Source of the DNA: DASQZT01 sp035638575
GTDB lineage: Bacteria > Acidobacteriota > Terriglobia > Bryobacterales > Bryobacteraceae
Direction of reading: 5' to 3'
DNA: 64,000 nucleotides
NCBI GenBank assembly: GCA_035638575.1
Contig: DASQZT010000153.1
Location: 1-64,000, forward strand
The position numbers and the translations under genes are program-made. Below the pieces are notes generated by a model that saw only the letters and a list, made by a program, of their open reading frames with translations, was not told the origin of the DNA and ran no database searches. This document shows, piece by piece, positions 16,735 through 23,490 of the stretch. Every line of letters starts with the position of its first letter. Position 1 is the stretch's first letter.

Positions 16735-16736
16735 TG

Positions 16737-18119
16737 TCAGGAGTTCGGAGGGCACGGCGGTATTCCAACGCCGCTGTCTTCGAGTGCCGCGCCGATCCGC
16801 AGGATGAGCGCCTCTTCGAACGCCGGGCCGGCGATCTGCATTCCGATCGGCAATCCGGCCGGGCTTAGCCCGCAGGGGATCGACAGCGCCGGCAGGCCCA
16901 GCAGATTTATGCCGCGGACCAGGCGGGTCGCGGACAGCCGCGCATCCTCGTCGCGGCCGCCCAGGCGAACCGTCGTCTGGCCGATCTGGGGCGCCGGGGA
17001 CGGCGTGGTGGGAGTGATCAGGCAGTCGATCTCCGTCCACAGCGCGGAGAATTCCCGCTGCATCTTCCGCCGCAGCCTCTGCGCGTTGACGTAATCGGTG
17101 GCGGGAATGAGGCGCCCCTGGTCCAGCAGGGCCAGAACGTCCGGGCCGAATTTTGTGCGGTCTCCGAGATACGGCTCCATCACCGCCGAGGCCTCCGCCA
17201 GCAGAATCACGCGCGCCACCGCATTCAGGGCCGCAATGTCGGGAACCGCGACCGGCTTCACTTCGGCGCCCAAAGACTCGGCGCGCGCGATCGCGCCGCG
17301 CACCGCCGATTCCACGTCCGCGTCCATCCGGTCGAAGTAGAAGTTCAGCGGAAAACCGATCGAGAGGCCGCGAATCGAGCAGCCGTCTCGCGGAACGAAA
17401 TCGGGAACCGCCCGGCGGGAGGAGGTGTCGTCGCGGCGGTCGTGGCCGGCGATGGCGTTGAGCACCGTCGCGGCATCGCGAACCGTGCGGGCCAGCGGCC
17501 CCATGTGGTCCAGGCTGTAGCTCAGCGGCAGCACGCCGTAACGGCTGACGCGCCCATAGGTCGGTTTCAGCCCCACGGTTCCGCAGAAGGCGGCCGGAAT
17601 CCGGATGGAGCCTCCCGTATCGCTGCCCATGGCGGCATACAGGATCCCGGCCGCCACCGCCGCTCCCGAACCGCCGCTCGAGCCGCCCGGGCTATGCTTC
17701 GCGTTCCACGGATTGCGCACCGCGCCGAAGTACGGGTTGGCCGACGTGATCCCGTACGCCAGTTCGTGCATGTTCAGCTTGCCCAGGATCACCGCGCCCG
17801 CCGCTTCCAGCCGCGCCACCACCGTCGAATCGTAGCCGGCCGCCTGGTCGCCGTGGATTCTGGAACCCCCGGTGGTGCGCACGCCGCGCATGGCGAACAG
17901 GTCTTTGACCGCGATGGGGATTCCGTGAAGCGGGCCGCGATCCCGCCCGGCGGCCAGCTCGGCATCGGCCTCGCGCGCGCGGCGCAGGGCGTGCTCCGCG
18001 GTCACCGTGATAAACGTGTTGTGCGTGTCGCGCTCGATGCGATGGAGCGCCGCCGCGGTGAGTTCCCCGGCCGAGACTTTGCGGGCGCGCAGGTCGTCCG
18101 CGGCTTCCCGGATGGTCAC
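16737..18119 (-). CDS. amidase signature family enzyme (GatA/AtzF-like)
   Basis: 460 aa from a GTG at 18119. It has the Ser-cisSer-Lys triad of the amidase signature family: Lys72 in IAVKDLF, the Gly/Ser loop SPGGSSGGSGAAVAAG (~143-158) and nucleophile Ser171 in GSDTGGSIRIPA. Length and motifs fit GatA, but an AtzF/AtzE-like amide hydrolase is equally likely because no gatB is nearby. Its GTG overlaps the TGA of the small GatC/AtzG-like gene (GTGA), implying translational coupling and probably a heteromeric enzyme. It is the third gene of the minus-strand yihY - small subunit - amidase operon. Confidence 0.85.
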   Translation of the reverse strand: MTIREAADDLRARKVSAGELTAAALHRIERDTHNTFITVTAEHALRRAREADAELAAGRDRGPLHGIPIAVKDLFAMRGVRTTGGSRIHGDQAAGYDSTVVARLEAAGAVILGKLNMHELAYGITSANPYFGAVRNPWNAKHSPGGSSGGSGAAVAAGILYAAMGSDTGGSIRIPAAFCGTVGLKPTYGRVSRYGVLPLSYSLDHMGPLARTVRDAATVLNAIAGHDRRDDTSSRRAVPDFVPRDGCSIRGLSIGFPLNFYFDRMDADVESAVRGAIARAESLGAEVKPVAVPDIAALNAVARVILLAEASAVMEPYLGDRTKFGPDVLALLDQGRLIPATDYVNAQRLRRKMQREFSALWTEIDCLITPTTPSPAPQIGQTTVRLGGRDEDARLSATRLVRGINLLGLPALSIPCGLSPAGLPIGMQIAGPAFEEALILRIGAALEDSGVGIPPCPPNS

Positions 18120-18292
18120 TCGCCCTCCTCTTCGAGGCGCATTCCGATGGCGGGCTCCAGCTCCGGAGCCAGGTCCTTCACCAGCGGCCGGAACGTTTCT
18201 TCGAGTGAGTCCAGCGGACCGGTGAGCCGGTCCAGGTCGGCGGCGGGGATATCCATCCCGCCGGCTTTGGCGATGGTCTTCCAGTCCTTCAC
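18116..18292 (-). CDS. small GatC/AtzG-like amidase partner
   Basis: 58 aa from GTG 18292 (MKDWKTIAKAGGMDIPAADLDRLTGPLDSLEETFRPLVKDL...EPAIGMRL). The pattern of two short helices with a Leu-rich hinge and an acidic EPAIG-type tail resembles GatC and the AtzG/DUF4089 proteins that wrap around and stabilise an amidase partner. It overlaps the amidase start by 4 bp, which supports a complex. The similarity is weak because the protein is so short, so the name rests mostly on context. Confidence 0.6.
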   Translation of the reverse strand: MKDWKTIAKAGGMDIPAADLDRLTGPLDSLEETFRPLVKDLAPELEPAIGMRLEEEGE

Positions 18293-18300
18293 AGCACTCT

Positions 18301-19143
18301 CTACGATAGCGGATCTTCCCTGCCGTGGCGCGCGGTCCACTCCGCGCCGGCCAGCACGATCATGGATGCCGCGAAGCTCCAGAGCAGAATCGTCACCGAG
18401 TATTGAAAGATGTTGTACTCGCGTTCGAGCTTGGCTTTCAACAGGGGCCAGATCAGCAGGTTGACGTATTTGAGCGCCTCCAGCGCCAGCCCCACCAGGA
18501 TCGCCACGGGAGCCACCCGCGCGGGCTCGATCTTGCGATTCGGCAGCAGCCAGTACACCAGAAACAGCGCCAGGATGGAAAGCGGCAGCGCGGCGATCTT
18601 GAAAAACAGCAGGTTCAGCCAGACTTGTATGGAGGCGTGCGAGCCGGCCCAATCCGACATCCATTGCTCGTTCAGCGCCGTGAACATCAGCGACAGCAGC
18701 GCCAGCAATCCGCAAGCCAGGATCAGCCCCAGGGCTACGAGCTGGTTCTTCCAGTAGGGCCGGTTCTCGGCGACGCCCCAGGCCCGGTTGAGCGCGACTT
18801 CCAGCGGTTCGAAGATCCCGTTGGCCGTGAACAGGAGCAGAAACATGGAAGTCAGCCCGAGTCTTCCGACCATCCACGGCTGCAGATTGCGGGCGAAAAA
18901 CTCCCCCGCTCCGCGCGCGAAAAAATCGTTGAGCGCCAGGTAAATGGCCTGCTCGGCCGCGCGCCAGTGAAGCACGTTGTGGCAGAACCCCATCATCACG
19001 ATCAGGAAGGGATAAAACGCCAGCAGCACGCTGGCCGACATGGCCAGCGCATAGACGTGCGCCTCGGTCTGCATCAGGTAGCGCGCGGTCGGCCCGATGC
19101 GCGACCACCAGGGCTTAGCGTGGGCGATCTGGATGGGGAGCAA
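18301..19143 (-). CDS. YihY/BrkB-family inner-membrane protein
   Basis: 280 aa with about six hydrophobic membrane segments: SASVLLAFYPFLIVMM, SMFLLLFTANGIFEPLE, LILACGLLALLSLMF, IAALPLSILALFLVYWLLP, VAPVAILVGLALEALKY and ILLWSFAASMIVLAGAEW. The FEPLEVALNRAWGV region and the YWLLPNRK motif are characteristic of the YihY/BrkB family, whose function is poorly known. The start is TTG 19143 (no good ribosome site); an internal ATG at MQTEAHVYAL is a fallback. It is 8 bp upstream of the amidase partner gene and probably in the same operon. Confidence 0.85.
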   Translation of the reverse strand: MLPIQIAHAKPWWSRIGPTARYLMQTEAHVYALAMSASVLLAFYPFLIVMMGFCHNVLHWRAAEQAIYLALNDFFARGAGEFFARNLQPWMVGRLGLTSMFLLLFTANGIFEPLEVALNRAWGVAENRPYWKNQLVALGLILACGLLALLSLMFTALNEQWMSDWAGSHASIQVWLNLLFFKIAALPLSILALFLVYWLLPNRKIEPARVAPVAILVGLALEALKYVNLLIWPLLKAKLEREYNIFQYSVTILLWSFAASMIVLAGAEWTARHGREDPLS

Positions 19144-19197
19144 ACTACAGGGTAACGCCGCCGCGCGGCAACCGGGGCAGGAAACCCCGGCAGGCGA

Positions 19198-19965
19198 TTA
19201 CCAGTTCAGAATGCGGCGGATATTGTGGGCCTGGCGCTTGCTGACCACCAGTTGGAGCGCATTGCTCATGGTGATCAGCCAGCGCTGGCTGCTGAGGGCG
19301 CTCATCTTGCGGACATGGTTCACATTGACGATGGCATTGCGGTGAACCCGCTGGAAGTGCGGCTCGCCGAGCCGTTCTTCAATGGCGCGCAGCGACTGCG
19401 TCGCCAGCAGGCGCTGCTTGGCCGTGATGATCCACACCAGCTCGCGCTCCGCCTGAAACGCCAGCACTTCGTCGGCGTCGAGCAGCACGTAATCCGCGCC
19501 GCTGCGTCCCACCACCTTGCGCGTCCTGGAACGATCGGAAGGGCCGCCGGAATCGGTGAGGCGGACCAGGTTGTTGGCCACCTCGACGGGCCGTCCCAGC
19601 AGATTCCTGGCGCGCTCCACCGCCTTTTCCAGGCGCGCCTGGTTGACGGGCTTCAGCAGGTAATCGACCGCTCCGGCTTCAAAAGCCTCGATAGCATGCT
19701 GATCGAACGCGGTGACGATCACGATCACCGGCAGGTGGGGGCCGCTGAGCGAGCGGACCACTTCGAAGCCGCTCATGGCGGGCATCTGGAGGTCGAGAAA
19801 GACGAGGTCCGGCTGGAGCCTCGTGATTTTCTGCAAGGCTTCCCTGCCGCTCTCCGCCTCGCCGGCGATGTCGATATCGGGAAAGACTTCCAATTCCTCG
19901 CGCAGGACCCGGCGCGCGACGGGTTCATCGTCCACGATCAGCGTTTTGATGGCGCGATGGCCCAT
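19198..19965 (-). CDS. LytTR-family response regulator
   Basis: 255 aa. Receiver domain (~1-120) with the acidic pocket LIVDDEP, phospho-acceptor Asp in DLVFLDLQMP, the conserved Thr/Ser region (VIVTAFD) and Lys in YLLKPVN. The LytTR DNA-binding domain is at ~155-255 (YVLLDADEVLAFQAERELVWI...FQRVHRNAIVNVNHVRKM). Known: LytTR regulators pair with LytS/YehU-type kinases. The only such kinase here starts at 23491, diverging, with 3.5 kb of unrelated genes between. A possible -10 TTAGAT lies 9 nt before the ATG. Confidence 0.92.
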   Translation of the reverse strand: MGHRAIKTLIVDDEPVARRVLREELEVFPDIDIAGEAESGREALQKITRLQPDLVFLDLQMPAMSGFEVVRSLSGPHLPVIVIVTAFDQHAIEAFEAGAVDYLLKPVNQARLEKAVERARNLLGRPVEVANNLVRLTDSGGPSDRSRTRKVVGRSGADYVLLDADEVLAFQAERELVWIITAKQRLLATQSLRAIEERLGEPHFQRVHRNAIVNVNHVRKMSALSSQRWLITMSNALQLVVSKRQAHNIRRILNW

Positions 19966-20040
19966 CTCTGTTAGATCTAATCCAGATGACGGCGACTTCG
20001 CAGCGAAAACTGGCGAACGGCACATTTTATACCCATGAGC

Positions 20041-20154
20041 GGGCGGAATTGTGCCGCAGGCGGATCCCGCCCGCCCCGCGGGCCAACTCGCCCGCTGGCG
20101 CGGCATTGTGGGCCGCTGGTTGGATTCCTGCTGCGCGGAAGCCGCGGCTCGTCC
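20041..20154 (+). repeat. interspersed intergenic repeat, copy 1
   Basis: About 114 bp beginning GGGCGGAATTGTGCCGCAGG and ending GGAAGCCGCGGCTCGTCC. Aligned by eye it is roughly three-quarters identical to 22564-22673 in the same orientation; shared blocks are GCAGGCGGAT, CCGCCCCG, TTGTGGGC and CGCGGAAG. It fills the space before the P-type ATPase gene. Confidence 0.65.
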
Positions 20155-20180
20155 ATAATCGACTGCGAGAGAGAGGGAGC

Positions 20181-22133
20181 ATGGGAACTGTCGCCGACTA
20201 TGGGGCTCCGCTGCCTGCGGCCGAATTCCCGCGAGCGGTTTCGGGTGAGACGCCCGAGCCAGGCTCCGTGCATCCGCGGGATCTGGTTGCCGTTACCCTG
20301 GTCGGGATTGCCGCGGTGGTGAGTTGGCTGGGTTTCGTTCCGCGCATTCGCGGCATCGACGCACTGGCGGTGACGGCGGTGCTGGCCGGAGGATACCCCG
20401 TCTTCCGCGAGGCTTTCGATAACCTGCTTTCCCGGCGGATGACCATGGAGCTCTCGATGACCATCGCGCTGGTGGCGGCGCTGGCGATTCGGGAGTTCTC
20501 CACCGCGCTGTTCATCCTCTTCTTCGTTCTGGGCGCCGAGATTCTGGAGCACCTGACGGTGGGCCGCGGGCGGAAGGCGATTCGAGACCTGCTGTCGCTC
20601 CTGCCGAGAAGGGCGCTGGTGCGCCGTGGAGGCGAGGTTCGCGAAGTCGCGATTGACGAGGTCCGCCTGGACGACGTGGTGGTGATCCGGCCCGCTGCGG
20701 AAATTCCGGTGGACGGGGTGGTGGTGCTGGGCCACTCGGCGGTGGACCAGTCGAGCATCACGGGCGAGTCCAAGCCCGCGGCGAAGATGCCCGGGTCCGT
20801 GGTCTTCGCGGGCACCACGAATCACGCGGGAGCGCTGGAGGTCCGCACCGAGAGGTTGGGGCGCGACACGGTGTTTGGCCGGATCATCGATGCGGTGGAG
20901 AAGGCCGAGCAGTCGCGCGCGCCCATACAGAAGCTGGCCGACCGCCTGGCGGCCTGGCTGGTGTACTTCGCGCTGGCGTCGGCGGTGCTCACCTTCGCGC
21001 TGACGCACAACATCCGGTCGACCATCGCGGTGATCATTGTGGCCGGCGCCTGCGGAATCGCCGCCGGCACGCCGCTGGCGGTTCTGGGCGCCATTGGGAG
21101 GGCGGCGCACGGCGGAGCCGTCGTCAAGGGCGGCCGGTATATGGAGGCGCTGGGCACCATCGACACCGTAGTCCTGGACAAGACCGGCACACTGACGTTC
21201 GGCGAGCCGTACGTGGCCGCCGTTATTCCCTGCCCGGGCGTGGACCCGGCCACGGTTCTGCAACTCGCCGCCATCGCCGAGCAGCCGTCGGAGCACCCGC
21301 TCGCACGGGCCGTTTTGAAGGAAACGCGCCGCGCTCACATTCATGCCGACGAGCCCGAATCCTTCGAATATTTGCCGGGCAAAGGCGTCCGCTGTTTCTG
21401 GAGGGCGGGGGAGATCCTGGTTGGGAATCGCGCGCTGATGAGCGGCCTGGGCGACTTCGAGGCGCAGCTTCGAATGTTGCCGTCCGAAGCCGGCAACGTG
21501 TTGGTGGCGTACCGCGGACGGCTGGCCGGCGCGCTGCGCATCGAAGACGTGTTGCGGCCCGAGGCTGTGGAAGCAGTGGCGCGAATCCGGGGCATGGGGA
21601 TGGAGGTCATGCTGCTCACTGGAGACCGCCGCGGCACTGCCGAGAAGGTCGCGCGTCAACTGGGAGTGGCGGACTTCGCCGCCGAGATCCTGCCGCACCA
21701 GAAGCTGGAGCGCGTGGAAGAGTTGATGCGCCGCGGCCGGCGGGTGGCGATGGTCGGCGACGGAATCAACGACGCGCCGGCGCTGGCACAGGCGACCGTG
21801 GGAATCGCCATGGGCTCCGGAACCGACCTGGCCCGCCAGAGCGCGGGCGTGCTGCTGATCGGAAACGACCTGGTGGACTGCGCCGAGCTGCTGAACACCG
21901 CGCGGCGCTGCCGGAGGATCATCCTGTTCAACTTCGCGGGAACGCTGCTGGTGGACGCGTTCGGCGTGGTGCTGGCCAGCGTGGGCATCCTGACGCCGCT
22001 TCTGGCCGCGACGTTGCACGTCACGTCCGAGATGGCGTTCATCTTGAATTCGGCGCGGCTGGTGCCAGGAGGCCTGGAGCGGAAGAGATCATTTGCTCCC
22101 CGCCTCGGCGAGCGCCTTGCGGGCGGCGGCTAG
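20181..22133 (+). CDS. P1B-type heavy-metal-transporting ATPase
   Basis: 650 aa, ATG preceded by GAGGGAG. No N-terminal metal-binding domain. P-type motifs in order: TGES (actuator), a transmembrane motif GACGIAAGTPLAVLG (Cys291), phosphorylation DKTGTLT (Asp333), SEHPLA (nucleotide domain) and GDGINDAPAL (hinge). The membrane motif is ACG rather than the CPC/SPC of classical Cu/Zn pumps, so metal choice cannot be inferred. Last helices: VDAFGVVLASVGILTPLLAA and HVTSEMAFILNSARL. Its 3' end overlaps the convergent Cys-rich gene by 45 bp. It sits between two direct-repeat copies in a patchwork that may be acquired. Confidence 0.9.
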   Translation: MGTVADYGAPLPAAEFPRAVSGETPEPGSVHPRDLVAVTLVGIAAVVSWLGFVPRIRGIDALAVTAVLAGGYPVFREAFDNLLSRRMTMELSMTIALVAALAIREFSTALFILFFVLGAEILEHLTVGRGRKAIRDLLSLLPRRALVRRGGEVREVAIDEVRLDDVVVIRPAAEIPVDGVVVLGHSAVDQSSITGESKPAAKMPGSVVFAGTTNHAGALEVRTERLGRDTVFGRIIDAVEKAEQSRAPIQKLADRLAAWLVYFALASAVLTFALTHNIRSTIAVIIVAGACGIAAGTPLAVLGAIGRAAHGGAVVKGGRYMEALGTIDTVVLDKTGTLTFGEPYVAAVIPCPGVDPATVLQLAAIAEQPSEHPLARAVLKETRRAHIHADEPESFEYLPGKGVRCFWRAGEILVGNRALMSGLGDFEAQLRMLPSEAGNVLVAYRGRLAGALRIEDVLRPEAVEAVARIRGMGMEVMLLTGDRRGTAEKVARQLGVADFAAEILPHQKLERVEELMRRGRRVAMVGDGINDAPALAQATVGIAMGSGTDLARQSAGVLLIGNDLVDCAELLNTARRCRRIILFNFAGTLLVDAFGVVLASVGILTPLLAATLHVTSEMAFILNSARLVPGGLERKRSFAPRLGERLAGGG

Positions 22134-22433
22134 GCTCATGGAACAGGAATCGTGGTGATTGCGGCAGCTCGCCATGGTCCGCATGCATTCGCAGGGGCAG
22201 CGGCGCGAATTGAGTTCCCGGAGCAGCGCCTCTTTGCGGGCCGCCGGCAGGCCGGACAGGTCCACACCCGGCAAGTCCGTATAGAACGGTTCCACCTCCG
22301 CGGATTTCGGCTGATTCCACACCGTCGATTGCAGGACGAGGGCGCACGAACCTAAAATGAAGGCGGCGCAGAGCGCAACCCGGAGCGCGGCCCCGCGGCT
22401 GAGCCGTGCGAACGAGGTCTTCGGGCGGGGCAT
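22089..22433 (-). CDS. membrane-anchored Cys-rich small protein
   Basis: 114 aa. One N-terminal hydrophobic segment (~17-38, AALRVALCAAFILGSCALVLQ) acts as anchor or signal, followed by FYTDLPGVDLSGLPAARKEALL and the Cys/His cluster CPCECMRTMASCRNHHDSC. A DLSGLP...CxCxC module of this kind occurs in exported acidobacterial proteins, sometimes near thioredoxin-like proteins; metal or redox binding is an inference. It overlaps the 3' end of the P1B ATPase in convergent orientation, so a shared metal theme is suggestive only. GATACT lies 9 nt before the ATG as a candidate -10. Confidence 0.65.
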   Translation of the reverse strand: MPRPKTSFARLSRGAALRVALCAAFILGSCALVLQSTVWNQPKSAEVEPFYTDLPGVDLSGLPAARKEALLRELNSRRCPCECMRTMASCRNHHDSCSMSLAAARKALAEAGSK

Positions 22434-22563
22434 CCGGAGTCCAGTATCGGAGAAAGCGCCGGAACGCCAAACAGTTTTTTCACTGTCGAACTCATACCAG
22501 GGGCCAGCGGGCTGATTTCAGGCACCGGCGGACGCCGTCTGCCTCCGCCGATCGACGATGAGG

Positions 22564-22673
22564 GGGCGGAAGTGTCCGGCAGGCGGATTCCGGCCGCCCC
22601 GGGCGCAAGCTGGCCCGTCGGCGTTGTGGGCTGCCGGTGGAATTCCCGCTACGCGGAAGTCGCGGGTCAGCCC
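22564..22673 (+). repeat. interspersed intergenic repeat, copy 2
   Basis: About 110 bp, direct-repeat partner of 20041-20154 (starts GGGCGGAAGTGTCCGGCAGG, ends GGAAGTCGCGGGTCAGCC). Its right end runs into the last codons of the deleted ParE gene, so the element may have landed at, or reshaped, the toxin's 3' end. Confidence 0.65.
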
Positions 22674-22837
22674 TCAACGCTCTTGACGTCGCGCTTGCCG
22701 TGAAGGACTCGGAGGATTTCCAGCGGTCTGGTATCTGGTCGATAGATGATGAGGTTCTCGACGCTGTCCCGCGCAGTATAGGACCAGATTTCTTTGACAT
22801 CCTGACGAGCCTCAGGAGAGAGGCGGAAGCGATTCAC
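22667..22837 (-). pseudogene. internally deleted ParE/RelE-type toxin
   Basis: 56 aa from GTG 22837, overlapping the antitoxin stop (GGTGA). It begins like a full ParE (MNRFRLSPEARQDVKEIWSY) and ends like one (IIYRPDTRPLEILRVLHGKRDV), but the ~40-45 residues normally in between (helix 2 and the first central strands) are missing after residue ~24, with the frame kept. Such a protein cannot fold as ParE and is presumably inactive. The neighbouring ParD is intact. A repeat element begins at its stop codon. Confidence 0.75.
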
Positions 22838-23100
22838 CCTCGTCGGCGCTGGAGTTCGCGCTCTTCCTGCTCGAGCTCGGCGAAGAAGTCCTCACCATCG
22901 ACACCCTCGCCACGCTCCAGAGAGCCGATGGCCTGGGAAATCATAGCATCGATTTCTTCACGGGTGTGCCCGAGGTCCTCACGCGTGACCAGAAAATGCC
23001 GCACCGCTGCGCCAACAAGCGCGGCTGCATCCTGGAAGCGGCCAGCCCGAAGTTCGTCTTCGATAAGGCGTTGAGTTTCTTTGTCGAGGTCGATGCTCAC
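22834..23100 (-). CDS. ParD-like antitoxin
   Basis: 88 aa from GTG 23100. The N-terminal ribbon-helix-helix region is MSIDLDKETQRLIEDELRAGRFQDAAALVGAAVRHFL, followed by an acidic, helical tail (EEIDAMISQAIGSLERGEGVDGEDFFAELEQEERELQRRRG) that would normally wrap the ParE toxin. The length is typical. It is the first gene of a parDE operon whose toxin has an internal deletion, so it now stands as an orphan antitoxin that could still bind DNA or neutralise related toxins. Confidence 0.82.
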   Translation of the reverse strand: MSIDLDKETQRLIEDELRAGRFQDAAALVGAAVRHFLVTREDLGHTREEIDAMISQAIGSLERGEGVDGEDFFAELEQEERELQRRRG

Positions 23101-23173
23101 GGGCTTGTGTCCTTCATGCCTATGATAGCAACCTGATTCTACCGTTCAGGCGCCAGCCGCCAGGTGCGCGACA

Positions 23174-23338
23174 ACGGAGCGCATGCGCTACGCCAAATTG
23201 CGCGACCAGCACTTGTTCGTCGGCACGGGCGTCATCGAAGCGGGATGCAAGGCCCTAATCGGTTCGCGCTGTAAGCAGTCGGGGATGTTCTGGACCGTCC
23301 GTGGTGCCAACGCCATCCCGGCTCTCCGCTGTTGCCAA
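23174..23338 (+). pseudogene. C-terminal remnant of an ISKra4-like transposase
   Basis: A ~55-residue stretch (ERMRYAKLRDQHLFVGTG, VIEAGCKALIGSRCKQSGM, WTVRGANAIPALRCC) matches the C-terminal catalytic region of ISKra4-family transposases, whose typical motif is GSGVVEAGCK...KQSGMRW...RGANAI. There is no upstream part and no terminal repeats. Similarity stops abruptly at ~23338, where a fragment of another gene begins on the opposite strand. Confidence 0.75.
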
Positions 23339-23398
23339 GCCAGGGCTTCGGCGAACCAAGCGGAGCGAGTGTTTGAGGTCTTGGAGGAGGGATCCCAT
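23339..23398 (-). pseudogene. N-terminal remnant of an ADOP-type ABC transporter permease
   Basis: On the minus strand from ATG 23398, MGSLLQDLKHSLRLVRRSPG matches the very conserved start of acidobacterial duplicated orphan permeases (MacB/FtsX-like). After ~20 residues the reading becomes the antisense of the transposase remnant, so the gene was cut there. Confidence 0.5.
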
Positions 23399-23490
23399 TG
23401 CCCGGAGGACTCCTTGTGAGAGTATATAGGACATCGCCACGAGGTTTCGGCGCTCAGGCACTTCCACCTCGCGGCGAACGGAGTACGAGA

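Larger units (their letters stand above)
16344..16736. other. intergenic region between convergent receptor and amidase genes
   Basis: 393 bp with no gene. It contains the receptor terminator (16369-16402) and a pair of 20-bp palindromes (16650-16734). The stretch 16440-16640 shows nothing I can interpret. Confidence 0.6.

Noticed and set aside
16737..18119. Naming the amidase gatA with certainty
   Set aside because: No gatB is adjacent and the small partner resembles AtzG as much as GatC, so the symbol was withheld.
23398..23490. Upstream start of the sensor kinase at 23398
   Set aside because: The extra 31 residues are the antisense of a permease relic; ATG 23491 has a ribosome site.
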